64,000 nucleotides of DNA from Mesotaenium endlicherianum (taxonomy: Eukaryota; Streptophyta; Zygnematophyceae; Zygnematales; Mesotaeniaceae): the NCBI GenBank assembly GCA_009602735.1, contig WELA01011136.1:357348-421347 (forward strand). The letters run 5' to 3'. The position numbers and the translations under genes were made by a program. Of the stretch, positions 11,743 through 23,900 are shown piece after piece. A model generated the notes under the pieces. That model saw only the letters and a list, made by a program, of their open reading frames with translations, made no database searches and was not told the origin of the DNA. The stretch's first letter is position 1, and each line of letters opens with the position of its first letter.

Positions 11743-12828
11743 CATTCTAAAAAAGCCCAGAGGCCGAACGGAAGAATAATGACGCGGAAATGACAATGAC
11801 GCCCACTTTTCCGGGCGTTCACTGCTAGTCTAGCTGAAATCGAGGCTCCAACAATTTCTGAGCGCTCCGGAGGCTCGTCTGAGCCCGGAATCCGAACTTT
11901 TCGGACACATTTTAGATGGCTTCCTTCGCTTCCCCCCACATCAACAGGAAATTTGTGTTTCCTCATCCCGAATTCCTTACCTTACTAAAAAACACAAATT
12001 GCTGAAGCACGGTTCTGAAAATGTCTTCCGTACGGAAATGATTTCAATTTTTTTACATTGGTAATTCACAATTTCACAAGTTTCAAAGTCGTAAACACAT
12101 GAACCAAGGGTTCAACAAGAAAAAATTTCCGGGCAGTTTTTTACGTAATGAACAGAATTATTATTGTCGGTGTCCTACATGCTGCACCAATGAGGTGCTG
12201 TTTCTTAACCCAGAATAAATCACGTTTAAAAGCCAAGGACCTCACACAACTACCGGAACCTCACCCAAACTTTCTCGTGTGCGCGTCCATCAACCTGTCT
12301 TCAGCATCTCCCTCACACGACTAAGGTAAGAGGGCGAAGATAGACACTTGCTCCGAATGTGAGCGAGTTGGTTGTAAAGTCAAGTAGGATGTGGAGAAGG
12401 TGGACAGTCTTGGACAACTGTGCCACGCGATAGCGAGGAGATAGGCTCATCTAAGTGGACCGGTAATAATTATCAAAATATCTAAAATGCATGAACCCGC
12501 CCTCGCACGCCTCAAAAGTGCGAGCGCGAATGTGCAAGCGGGTGGGCATAACCCGAAGCGCGTCCAGGCTCAACCCAAAACGTCTCAAATTTGAGTAAAT
12601 GGTCTGGTCAGTTGAATATTTTCAAATAAAGAGATCGCCTCATCCACACAAGAATACTGAAACTTTACTGAAATTGGACCCGGACTGAAGTTAACCGTGA
12701 TGCGTTTTAGTACTGAATTCATAAGTGGTACCAGTCTGAAATTCATTTTCCGGAATACCTTTTACGGAAGTGGTACATTCCGGAAGACGATTTCTGGAGC
12801 CGAAAACCGCCTTGGCCTTTTTAGAGTG
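11743..12828. mobile_element. Candidate non-autonomous TIR element with TA duplication
   Basis: The left end reads CATTCTAAAAAAGCCCAGAG. The right end, read inward on the other strand, gives CACTCTAAAAAGGCCAAGG. Both ends are flanked by TA (11741-11742 and 12829-12830). Subterminal stretches on both sides carry repeated TTCCGGAA/CGGAAG-type motifs. No transposase frame is present. The imperfect inverted repeat and the two-base duplication could arise by chance, so this is only a candidate. Confidence 0.35.
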
Positions 12829-12830
12829 TA

Positions 12831-15086
12831 CTCACCGCTACTAAAGGCCCCTATGACATCGTTATCACCACGATTCGAACGTCTTGCCGTGCAAGTCCAT
12901 TTGTTTCTCCTTCGCGTGTACTTTGGCCCGACAGTCTTGGCTCTTTGTCGTCACTCCCGCTGTCGCCTTTGGCACAACGTACCACTACGCTTCGCCCCAA
13001 ATGCTGCCTCTTGGCTGACTAATCGCCTTGGTATCACTTGCAAGTACCTCTGGTGGCCACTCTATCATGGCCATCTCAGCTAGAATCCTACCAAGTGCAT
13101 ATTTGTTATCACAACAAAATATTCCTCCATATGCTGAATGCCTCGTTGGGCCGACCACCTGTCGCTGCCGATCTTTCTTGGGCCGACTACTTGCTGCCCT
13201 AAGTCATCGCCCTTGGTCACCCGCCAGTCTCTCAAATGGGTAGGACAAGGCTACGAGAAGTAGGAAGTCTTAGCACACCGGTAGGACATAGCGAATTGGT
13301 AGGACTTTTGGCCCGCAAAAACAAACACCACCTCAAACATTAGGAGGGCTTATATACCCTAGACTCTAAAAGTGGTCTAGAGGGGAATGCCAAATTTATC
13401 ACAACTGTTCTAGGGTGTAAAAGGACCATTTCTACGCCCTCTTGAGGAAGATTTGGGGGCGTAGAAATGCAGTCTACGGACCTTCTTTGCCCCATGTTGT
13501 AAACTCCTCGAATTGACCAGCCAATCAAAGCACATTCTTTTGTACGGATAATTTCAGAAATTCATCTCTCACCAACGGCTCCCTTTTCTTCGAAAGCTGT
13601 CGGCAAATTGACTTGGACATTGACTATACGATATTGTACTCTTGCGACCATTAAATTCGATTCCAAACTTGTTAGAAGTCAACGACACGTAACTTGGTTT
13701 GTCGCGCCTATCCTTGTCGAGTCCTCTTTGGTGTCTGATGGTGTTCCCAGAGGGTGGAGGGCCAATGACAGGTTCTAGTGGCTAGTCGGATTAGGGTGGT
13801 AGGTGAGGATGGTCTAGTCTATTTGCAGTGGTGGTGAACACTGGGACCCATAATCTGCTCACGAGGTTCTGCTGTTGAGCAGCTGTGAGGCTCCCTCCCA
13901 GATTACGCGCTCTTTTCTACCTTCACACGTGGTGTTGCCGCCCACATGTGTGGAGGTCAACCCATTGGGTTCGCTCGCTTGAAGGGTCGGCGCGAGTACC
14001 CAGTGGGGTCCCCCATTGTCCATGGCTAGATTGTCACCGTACCATAGGCGATCCCCCACGGGTATGCCCAAGGATTGCTAGGGGTTAGGGAGAGTAAGGG
14101 ACATTGGGGTGTCGGGTTCTTTTGGTTTTGTCATTAGTCGTACGTGTGTGTGTCGACCTCTAGGTTTGACCCTTTATCATATTTTGTGTATTTTGGATTT
14201 GTGTGAGATGACGCGATGACGCGTTCATTGTAGTTGTTAGAGTTCAATTGTGTTTCGTAGTCACTGGGCATATTATTCAAGAGCACGCTACTTAGGCCGC
14301 GAGCTAACACCATTTCGGTGTTAGCTTGTATGTTCGTTCTTATGAGAGATGTGTTATTGTGCTTCCTTGTGACTTAATGTTTATGTTGGTGTGATCGTAC
14401 GTTCTTGTTTACCTCGCTTTTAGCGTAGGAGGCTTGTAGCATCCCTCACAAACGCACTTAACGTCGCAAACCCGCCTCTATCTCTCTCGGCCATAACATA
14501 GCTAATCACGCTCTATTGCTTTCGTTTGTGTTGCTAGACTTCGCTCACTGACTAGGTGCTCACCACCTCGCCCTAGCCTTCCACATACAAAGCTAACCCT
14601 TCTTCTACAGGTTAGTAGCTAGGGGCGGGTGGAACCACCCGTGGGGCGGAATTCGCTAGGATACTACGCGAGGTAAGCTCCCCCTTTGTGAGAGCTTACT
14701 CGCGCTACTGGTGAGCGCCTGTTACCTCAAGGCCACACCTTGTACACTATGTGTCACGTGGTTGGGATAGGATCGGCCCCCTTACTTGGGTCGGTTACAC
14801 GCATGCTTGCTATAGCTTGCTTGCGTCGCCTGCAAGATTGCTTGCTTGCGGGGATAGTGGTGTTGTGTTAGTGTCTTGCGTTTTGTTTGTTTGTTAGTTG
14901 TGTTTATTGCCTGTGCGCACACGTTAGGAGCCGGTTCCCTCTTGTGTGGGCCGGTTGCACACTTGCCCTCTAGCTTGCTCGTTGCTCTTGCTCGTTTGGT
15001 GGGAGTGCTCCTGTGTTTGCATTTGCTCGCATCCGGCTTCTCTTTTGGGTCGATTGTGAGCTTAGCGCTAGAATCCGGCGTGGTAG

Positions 15087-15123
<37 letters not shown>

Positions 15124-15328
15124 TGTGGATGTGTACGTGTGTGTGTGTGGGTGTGTGGGTGTACGTGCGAGTGGTTGTGGGGGTGGAGTGGTATCTTTTG
15201 CGTCGGACTGCAGGCCACTACTAGCGGCTACTGCCAGCCCCACACACTCACAAGGAGTTTATCTCACGTCCCCAGCTTCGGCGCCACCTGCTAATCGTCC
15301 TGCTCCACGATAGACAATTTCAGGTGTA
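12831..15328. other. Stretch between the TIR candidate and Element A coding, with two hairpins and a TG tract
   Basis: No gene recognised. A 13-bp perfect inverted repeat (CATTTCTACGCCC) lies at 13427-13439/13457-13469. A 10-bp stem with a 5-nt loop (AGCTAACACC) lies at 14302-14326. A (TG)n tract runs 15089-15119. The 5' LTR and leader of Element A should lie somewhere here, but no second LTR copy is present to define it. Confidence 0.4.
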
Positions 15329-18201
15329 GTGAACCCCGGCATTTTGTCCTTGTGCAGGATTGCATGCAGCACACCCCGGGACGCACGGAGTGGGGTACCC
15401 TATCAGAGCGAATTCCTACCTGACTCACCTATTCCCAAGTTTGAGGGAGAGTTGCCTGCTGTTGAGATTGGGGCCGGACCCTCTGATTTACTCACCTCAC
15501 CTCACTCACCACCTTTGTTAATTCCTGAATTGTATTCTAGAATGCCCCTAGCTCTCATCCCCGCATTGGTTGCACCACCTCCTTTCGCGCCCGTGTCCCT
15601 GCTTGATGAATGCGTGTTTGCACATATGCTAGAGCCTTCAAGAGAGAGGGTTTTGTCGGGTTTTGAAGAGTTTTCTACGATGGCTACTTCCATGCTTCTT
15701 TCTCAGACCTATATCGGGCATTCAGATGGGATTTCTATCGCCGCATTGGACTCTAAGATTGATGCCTCGATGGCTCTGATGCGTGCTCGTAATCAGAACC
15801 TCACACGTAATTTATTTTTCGACACACTACCCTCACTACTCGGCGGAGAGGCGCTATTGTTCTACCAGAGGTTTAGAGCTGATATCATCCAGACGGTGCC
15901 GGACGTCGTGCCTGGTGCTGTTCCTATTCCCATAGTTGAGGCCCCTCCGGCTCCGCTCGCGGACCATCCGCGGGTGGCCGCTGCAGCTGCTGCTACTGCA
16001 GCCGCTATGGCTGCCGCCGGGCTGGACGCTGCAGCAGCGGCAGCGGTTGTCGCAGTTGCTGGGTTGGGACCGGTTGGGGGAGAGGGTGGGAGAGTTGCAC
16101 TGCTTGGGGGGGCTGCAGGAGTCCCTGTCGGACCAGGACCAGTTGAGCTTGCCCTGCCGGCGTACGCAACTCCCGTCGAACAGCTCGCGGCACATGTGGC
16201 GGATCGCCACCATCGATCCATGCAGTAGCGCCAGCAGCAGGCGGTGCTTGGCATTGTTTTGCCCTTACATGGTCCTGCTCCTGGAGTTGTTTTGGATCGC
16301 ATTGACACAATCCTATAGATGTTTTGCTAGTACTTTCCTACTAACACCCGCTCCCGCCAGGATGAGTTGAGGGACTTCGTGCCCTCCGCGCGCGAGACCC
16401 CTAACATGGCCTATGAGCGTTTCCAGCAATTGAGAGAGGATACGGGCATGTACGTGGATGTGACCCAGGCTTGCATCAAGTTCATCAGTGCTTTCTCTGC
16501 CTCTGCTTCCTTGTTTCAAGCCCTTAACCACCAGCTTGCTCTCACCTCCATACCTCAGCGGAGTGTTCACGAGGTTTGTTGGTGGGCTGAGCAGATAGAG
16601 ATGGTGCAGGCCGCGTCGCAAGCCGAGCGTAGACCTGCTAAGGGTGGAGCAGTGGGAGTACATGCAGTGCAGGTACCTGCTACGTTGACCACTGCCGCCG
16701 TCATGGGAGCGAGACCTGCTGCCGCCCCCAAGCGCGTTGTTCCCGTGTGCGACTACTGTCGTCAGAAGGGCCACTTGGTGGAGAAGTGTTTCCTCCTTCA
16801 TCCACACTTGGCGCGACAGGGTGGTCTTTCAAGTCCCAGAAGGGCACTGTGCCACCTGCCAGTCTCAGCGGTGCTCCAGCAGCTCAGGTGCCATCTTACT
16901 ACGCTGCCCCACCTTCTGCATTTGCGGGTTTCTATCCTAGGGTCTCGGGATTCCTGTTTCAACATAGCAGCTTTGCGGGGTATCCTTCTCCCTACCCACC
17001 AGCTCCCAGTCCATTCCCATTTGCATATCAGGCTGGGGTTGCTAGCCCTAACCCTAACCCTAACACTAACCCACACCTCAGGATTTCTTCATGCGTTAGC
17101 AGTTGGCTGCTATGCAAGCTGGCATGCACGACATGCATCGTCGCGTCAGGTCGCAGCTTGATCCTGTTACTGCTCAGTTCGTTGGTTTGCACCCCCTTTC
17201 GCCTCGTGGGCCTGGCCTCGCCTATCCTTCCTGGTTCTCCAGACCTCCTGGCGGCGCATATAAGGTGACCGGGGAGGAGGACAGTGATCAGGCTGTAGGT
17301 GTCCATGCTGTTCATAGTCGTCGCGTGGCTGCCCATAAGGTACTTGCCGCACCGGCTGTGGGTCCAGACGACGGGCAGAGAGCTGAGCAGTCTGCCCAGC
17401 TCCTGCGGTCGTTCGACTTCTTTGAGCCGGACGAGACCTTAGGACCTGCTCACGCCCGGCTGCCCGTACCAATTCGGGATTTGCTAGCTCGCTCTGCTGA
17501 TGCAGGTACCTTGGTCATCCTCCCCGACGACGTTCCCGCGGCCCAGCTGCAGGCCCAGCTGGTGTGTGACAACCTGCGCGCGGCGGCGGCTTCCGTTGAA
17601 CGCAATTTGCTGCTGCCCCCTTCGTATGCATAAGTGGTGGCGGACCTGCCTCAACCCCTCTAGACCGCCGCAACCGGCGACACCGCCTCGTGCACACACA
17701 GGATCCCTCCCTACAGCGTTGGCGGTGGTGGAGGCGGACGCCGCTTCGGCAGTCCCTACCTCAGCAGACCCGGTGGTTGTGCCTTCCCCGCAAGATGATG
17801 CCCAGGTGGTTTCGAGTCCTCCCAGGGAATTACTGCAGTCGGCTGCTGAGCATTTGCCTTACACTTTCACCTCCTGCAGTGGTCTGGTCACTTATGCCCG
17901 GCGCGCTGAGGAGTTCCTTCTTTCTTCACCGCCAAGGTCAGTAGGTTTCCCTGCTTCGAATGCTCCCGACCAGCTATTGCCTTGCCCGGCTCTTACGGCC
18001 CGGGCTCCGACCCCCGTTATTCCTCGTCCCCCACCGTTCATTCCTCCGCTTGCTTCGCAGTTACGAGTTGGTGCACTGCTCCCTCCATCCTTGTTCACTG
18101 TGTCTTCCGCTGCTCTCACGCAGGCACAAGACGAGATCACGCGTGAGCTCCTCCGTCGGCGTCAGCGGGCCGTCGTCCTACCGGTGCGAGCTCCTCCCGT
18201 G
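15329..18201 (+). pseudogene. Element A gag-like polyprotein, broken
   Basis: The frame runs from about 15329 with an Ala-rich segment near residues 210-250. It is then interrupted by in-frame TAG codons at 16226, 16316 and 16328, and resumes as RDFVPSARETPNMAYERFQQ, typical of a capsid C-terminal region. A zinc knuckle CDYCRQKGHLVEKC (CX2CX4HX4C) lies at about 16747-16790. Frameshifts follow near 16.8 and 17.1 kb. TAA 17631 and TAG 17661 then interrupt a Pro/Ala-rich spacer that continues to the B insertion. The CCCTAA-like run at about 17045-17070 encodes an Asn-Pro repeat. There is no separate function beyond particle assembly and RNA packaging expected of gag. Confidence 0.7.
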
Positions 18202-18921
18202 TGAAATGAATCGACTCACCAAATAGGCGATTGACAATTAATAAAGATCTTTATATCAGCAAGTAATCTTTATGGTATTTCCGTTAACTCGTTTAAACGG
18301 CAAAGGACAATACACTAGCAGGGAATACTACTCGTCAGTCAAATGAGAGTAAACTAGCATCAATAATGCAAATCAGTAAACTCATACATAAGCAAGGTTA
18401 GAAGACAGTGCGTATCAATGGCTTCTCGCCTTGGATTCAGATCTCTCTCAGTAAGCTGTACAAGAGAGTTGGCCTCGTTTCCGAATGCCGAACTCGAGAG
18501 CAATGCCTAGCATATGTACATGGAATGAGTTTACTGTTCAACGGTCAGTGCGATGGCACCGCCTACCCGGGAGTTAACCACGTTGGTAGGACCTCGGTTA
18601 ACCAAATCCACCGCCATCTCCCATCATCCCGAATAGCCATCCATCATAGGGATGTCATCTGGCTATTCATCTAGCATATCGCACTTAGATGCATATCAAG
18701 GCAGTTCGCTGCTACCGAGTACGGAAGTCAGCTGGCTGTCAAAGAATGGGTCAGCAAGCTGACTTATATGGACTTCAGCCTGCTGCTTCCGGCTGAGTCA
18801 TTAAACTGATAATTATGTAAAGTCCAGCAGACTGACTATTAACTAAAGTTCAGCAGGCTGAACTTAATTAACTATTATATTTAAATGAATATTATATCCA
18901 CTAATATACTGATTCATTACA
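18202..18921 (-). repeat. Element B 3' LTR (720 bp)
   Basis: Same termini as the 5' LTR. It is preceded on the minus strand by the tract AAGTTGGAGGGAT. A block of about 280 bp (18361-18640) is almost free of differences from the other LTR. Confidence 0.95.
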
Positions 18922-18956
18922 ATCCCTCCAACTTAACTTGTTGTCGCCTCGACAAC
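18922..18956 (-). other. Polypurine tract and hairpin before Element B 3' LTR
   Basis: The tract AAGTTGGAGGGAT abuts the LTR and would prime plus-strand synthesis. The perfect 7-bp hairpin GTTGTCG-AGG-CGACAAC lies directly upstream. The hairpin is identical in Element D (54711-54727). Confidence 0.75.
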
Positions 18957-19034
18957 ATTAAACTGCAGAAATTTTAAATAAGGGAACTGAACCTGACCAG
19001 CCTCCCTTACTGACTGCCTCTTCAGCGTGTCACC

Positions 19035-20711
19035 TTAAGGGGTTGTTCCTGGGGCTTCAGGATCAGGAGACGGAGATCTGGACCTAGATCTGGACAGCCC
19101 TCTAGGTCTGTCAGCTGGCCTTCTAAAGAACCCTGTTTGCTCTAAAGTTGGCCCTCGAGGAGAACGGAGGATGGTGGCCTGCTCTTCAACCACTTGGGTG
19201 TTGATTCCCACATAGACAGGCATTCCAGTAGGATGCTGAAATACATTGGCTAGAGGTACATGCCCCTGAGCGGAGGGGGAGGCTGGCATACCTCTGGCCC
19301 ACCCGCGTGTCCCTCTTCTGGCACCCCTGTCCTCTGGGGATTTCTGTCTGTGTCTGCTGCCCAGTACAGTCAGATCAGCTTCTTCCCCTGCTTGGGCAGG
19401 TGGGCTGGGGGAGCGAGCGCGGGGTCCAGTTGTCGCCATAACGGGGATCACATTCCACACACCTGATCGTGGTTCTTTAGGAAGTGCCACTGCCTGTCCC
19501 TGGGTATCCTGAGTACCTGCTGCTGATGCTTCTCCTCTGCCTTGTTCTTCTTCCTCATCCTCCTCATCCTCCTCCTCGGAGAGAGTAGGGGTCTCGTCCA
19601 CTAAGTCGTCCTGCTCCCTAGTAGACATGGAGTAGTCTACCGACCTCCCTTTCTTAGGGCGCGCTGGAGGTTGCTTGGCCTTCAGCCTACTGATATCTAT
19701 CCGGCCTGCATTCTTTGCCCATTTGACAAAGGCATGCTTTCCCTTAGAGAAGTACTCTCTTCCCCTCCTCCTATGTTCCTTGGTCTCTGCATTCATATTG
19801 CTCAGGCATCCATTCAGCCTGGGGTCCCAAGGGGCAATGTGAGGTGGTAGGATGAGATAGCCGTCTAGGCCATAGTGGAAGTCATCCGGTTGGGCTCGGT
19901 CACACTCCTGCTTCTTATTTGTGACGGTCATCCACCTCCAGTCTGTTGGCTGCTGGTAGTACTGGGGTCCGTGCTCAGCCTTCCTCAGTTTACACGGGAA
20001 CCAGTGGGGAGAGAACATCTGCTGTCCTGCTTCCCTGGCCAAGTACTCCCAGCTCCTTCTCTCAACTTCATTGTAAGCTGGCAGGAGTGTGAGGTAGAAT
20101 ACCGTATCCTTAAAGCTATCGGGCCGCATGCTCACCATCCGGATGAGTCTCTGATCTCCCACTATTCCCGGTATGGGGACCGGCTTGTCCTCTGAATCAT
20201 CTGCGAGATACCGGGCCTGCTCTGCTGTATAGCCCACCATCTTAGCATAATCTTCGTAAAGGACCACGCCGGTGTGTGTCTCGATGTACCTGTCCAGTGC
20301 TGTAGCTCCTTCCTTCTGTAGCAGTGTTGTCTGTTCCAGCCTGTTGATCTCCTGGGCTGCCAGCAATGCTTCCTTCAGGTTATCGAAGTTTTGGCCACCC
20401 ACCACAGTATACCTGTAAGTGGCCAAGCTCTTCTGTCTGTCCGCTTCAATCTTTTTTCTTTTCTCCTCTTCTGCCGCTGCCGCTTCTTCTTGCTGTTTCT
20501 TCTGTCTCTCCTCCTCAGCCTTCCTGAGGTTTTCCGCTTCCTGATCCTTCTTCCTCTGTGCCTCTTCTGCCGCCTCTTGTTGTTTGCGGACCCTTTCTTG
20601 TTCTCTCCTGGTGAGGGACGTCGCCGCCAGCTCCTTCTGGTATTGCTCCATTGTCCTCCTGGCTTCTTCTGCCTTGCGCTTTCTGTCCTCCTTTTGTGTG
20701 GTGGGCGCCAT
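19035..20711 (-). CDS. Element B ORF3, protein of unknown function between pol and 3' LTR
   Basis: 558 residues from ATG 20711 (MAPTTQK), chosen because Element D aligns from the same Met. Residues 1-125 are a highly charged Lys/Glu/Arg/Gln-rich coiled coil. A folded-looking core follows (about 130-390) with YRYTVVGGQNFDNLKEA, DYAKMVGYTAEQARYL, YNEVERRSWEYLAREAG, QQPTDWRWMTV, LPPHIAPWDPRLNG and YFSKGKHAFVKWA. Then come a KKGRSVDYS segment, an acidic tract (EEEDEEDEEEEQG), a Ser/Pro/Arg-rich tail and a conserved HVPLANVFQHPTGMPVYVG block. There is no signal peptide, membrane segment or Cys pattern, so it is not a typical envelope protein. On the minus strand TACTAAC (20742-20736) and CAG|G (acceptor at 20713) precede the ATG, suggesting a spliced message. 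I recognise no family. Element D carries a diverged homologue. Confidence 0.85.
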   Translation of the reverse strand: MAPTTQKEDRKRKAEEARRTMEQYQKELAATSLTRREQERVRKQQEAAEEAQRKKDQEAENLRKAEEERQKKQQEEAAAAEEEKRKKIEADRQKSLATYRYTVVGGQNFDNLKEALLAAQEINRLEQTTLLQKEGATALDRYIETHTGVVLYEDYAKMVGYTAEQARYLADDSEDKPVPIPGIVGDQRLIRMVSMRPDSFKDTVFYLTLLPAYNEVERRSWEYLAREAGQQMFSPHWFPCKLRKAEHGPQYYQQPTDWRWMTVTNKKQECDRAQPDDFHYGLDGYLILPPHIAPWDPRLNGCLSNMNAETKEHRRRGREYFSKGKHAFVKWAKNAGRIDISRLKAKQPPARPKKGRSVDYSMSTREQDDLVDETPTLSEEEDEEDEEEEQGRGEASAAGTQDTQGQAVALPKEPRSGVWNVIPVMATTGPRARSPSPPAQAGEEADLTVLGSRHRQKSPEDRGARRGTRGWARGMPASPSAQGHVPLANVFQHPTGMPVYVGINTQVVEEQATILRSPRGPTLEQTGFFRRPADRPRGLSRSRSRSPSPDPEAPGTTP

Positions 20712-20978
20712 CCTGCACATGTAACCAGGGCACAAGTTAGTAGGATATGGACCTTTGTCATAGGGATTGCAGGAAGTATGTTAGTATTTAGTATAGTGGC
20801 TTCGCTGCTGTTTACCTTACAGGATGATTGCTAAAAGTTGACGTAGTTGCGATGCGCTACACATAAACGTATGAGTGTGTTTTTATCGCTCTCGCTCACT
20901 AACTGTCATATATTTTCCCCTCCAACTTAAATGGAGACAGGACCGCCTGTCACCTTCCCGTGTCAACTGAAATGACAG
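20712..20978 (-). other. Pol-ORF3 spacer of Element B with a polypurine-like 12-mer and splice signals
   Basis: 267 bp. It contains TAAGTTGGAGGG (minus strand; + 20919-20930), identical to the tract next to the 3' LTR (18924-18935). Closer to ORF3 it contains a TACTAAC branch-point match 24 nt before a CAG acceptor. Confidence 0.7.
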
Positions 20979-23900
20979 TTATGGAGGGACTCCAGCGGCC
21001 CGAAGGTGGAACCGTGTCAACGCCCCTTTGGCATTGGTCAAGTGGTCCTTAAACTCCCAAGTGTCCCCAGAGGCATCGTAACCCTTCCATCGAATGAGGT
21101 ATTTCATGACATATTTAGACGATCGACGGACCGAGCGAGCGTCTAAAATCTCATCGACCTCATATTCCTCAGGGTCGCCGTCCCGGACAGCGGGGACCGG
21201 TCCCGGTTGGACAGGGAACCGACCTGTGAACAGTGTATCACCTTTGATGTACGGTTCCAGGAAGGAGACATTAAAGACCGGGTGCCCCTTGTATTCAGCT
21301 GACATGTTCAGTTTGTAAGCATTCTGACCGACACGACGGACCACCGAATATGGACCGACCCAGACAGGGCCAAGCTTTTTCTTGACCACACCAGGGAGGT
21401 ACAGGTGCTGAGAATGCAGTTTGACTAAATCCCCCTTGGAAAATGTCAGTTCCCGACGGTGTTGATTAGCGTATTTTTGTTGGTTTTCTTGGGCCGTGTG
21501 CAAGTTTCGTTGGACTTCTGACAGGGTGTCAGCAAACTCCTGAGTTAACTGGAGGGAGACCGGGTTGTCAATCCCTTCAGGGTGAGTTAAAGATTCCCCT
21601 AGCACATCTAAAGGAGACTTAGGGACTCTACCCAGGCTGAGTTCAAAAGGAGTCTTGCCCGTTGACGCGTGCACCGCACTGTTGACCGCAAACTGAATTT
21701 GAGGCAACAGGTCATCCCAATTATCTTGTTTTTGGTTAATATATGCTCTCAGCACCTCCTGCAGAACTCGGTTAGTTCTTTCAGTCTGCCCATCAGTCTG
21801 AGGGTGGTTTGCTGTGCTGAGCAGCTGTTTGACTCCCATTAACCCCATTAAAGCTCTCCAGAACTTAGAGGTGAATTTTGAGTCTCTGTCTGAGATGATA
21901 TTAGAAGGGAGCCCATGTTGGCATACTACATGGTTGTAAAACTGTCTCGCTGTTTCGAGTGCAGTCACTTTGACAGTTGTGGGGATAAAAATGACCATTT
22001 TTGTCAGTTTATCCACGACTACCAGTATTGAATCATGCCCGTTGGCAGTTCTTGGTAGTGAGACCACCCAGTCCATGGATATAGTTTCCCAGCGTCCCGC
22101 TGGGATGGGTAGCGGTTGCAAGAGACCTCCGGGTGGTGTGTGCCGAGACTTATTTCTCTGACACTGGTCACAGGACTTGACATATTTCAAGACCTCCCGG
22201 GGTAACCCCTCCCAATGATAATGTTTTGCCAGTTTGCCAACAGTTTTGGCCTGCCCCAAATGTCCACCCAGGAGACTGTCATGAGCTTGACTCAGTAAGA
22301 GAGACCTTATTTCCAAGTTATTAGGAATGACCAGCTTCAGCCTGCCTGAAGTGGTTTCAGTCACCCAGACCCCTCCCTTGAGCTTATACCCGAGTGCAGT
22401 AGCACGACACACACCAGTAGTGGGGCTGGGCTCAAATGTTGGGTCAGAAAGGTAGGCTTTCCTAAGTTGTTCAAGGAAGGACTTTTTCACCTTTAGTGAA
22501 GTGAGTGCACACAGGACTTTATCTACAGTATGCTGACTAAAGTTCCTTTCTTGCAAGTCAGGTCTTCTAGAGAGTGCATCAGCAGGATTCAACTTCCCTG
22601 GTTTGTAGTCGATCTGGACTTGGAACTGCTCCAGCATCTGGCTCCAGCGGTTCTCCCTCCTCGACAGCTTGGACTTCTTCTGAAAGTGGGTCAGAGCTAG
22701 ATGATCTGTAATCACCTTAAAAGCTTTACCATGTAAGTATGCTCTCCACTGTTTGAGTACATGAATGATAGCTAGCAGCTCTTTATCATGCACTGAGTAA
22801 TTAATCTCCGCTGGATTAAATTTCATAGACTCATACAACACAGGATGCCACTCCTGCCGTACCTTACCATCCTTTGTGGTTTTGTCAGCAGGCTGCAACA
22901 AAATAGCACCCATGGCAAAATCAGAGGCATCAGTAACCACCTGCACCGGTTTGCTGGGGTCATACACGGCTAGCACTGGGGCAGAACAAAGGGCATCTTT
23001 AAGGGTCTGGAAGGCAGCCTGCTGCTCTTCCCCCCACACATACCCGATGTCTTTCTTAGTAAGGTCAGTCAGTTTACTGGCCTTTGTGGAATAATTCTCA
23101 ATAAATCTCCTATAGTAGTTAGCCAACCCGAGGAAGGATCTAACTTCAGAGACAGACTGTGGTACTGGCCAGTCCCTTATGGTCTGGACTTTCTTAGGAT
23201 CCACACTGATGCCCTCTTTACTGACAACGTGGCCTAAGAATTCAATACTTTCCTTAAAGAAATCACACTTGCTCATTTTAGCATACAAGTGATTTTTCCG
23301 CAGAGTGTCCAGCACTTTCTTTAAGTGTTCAGTGTGCTGAGCTTCATCTTTAGAGAAAATTAAAATATCATCCAGGAAAACTTGCACAAACTTATCCAAA
23401 TAAGGTCTGAAAATGTCATTCATAGCACCCATAAAGGTAGCAGGAGCATTAGTCAGTCCAAATGGCATCACGTTGAACTCATAGTGTCCATAACGTGTGC
23501 GGAAAGCAGTCTTGTGTTCATCCCCCTCAGCAATTCTGATTTGATGATAACCACTCTTGAGATCTATCTTACTGAACACCTTAGCGCCAGACAGGGTATC
23601 AAGCAAGTCCTCGATTCTGGGTAAAGCATACTTGTTCTTTACTGTAATTCTGTTCAGGGCTCTGTAATCCACACACATCCGCATACTGCCATCCTTTTTC
23701 TTAACAAATAGGATAGGTGCGCCGTACGGTGATTTACTGGGAGAAATGTAACCATTTTCCTCCAGCTCTGCAATCTGTGTTTTCAACTCCTCGCTCTCCA
23801 AATAAGACAAGCCATAAGTGCGTTGCCAGGGTGGCTGGCTACCAGGTAATAGATCAATCCTATGATCTACTTCCCTTTTAGGGGGTAGTCCTGGAGGCAT

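Noticed and set aside
17045-17070. CCCTAA-like interstitial telomere repeat
   Set aside because: Only about four imperfect units, lying within the Element A gag frame and encoding an Asn-Pro repeat.
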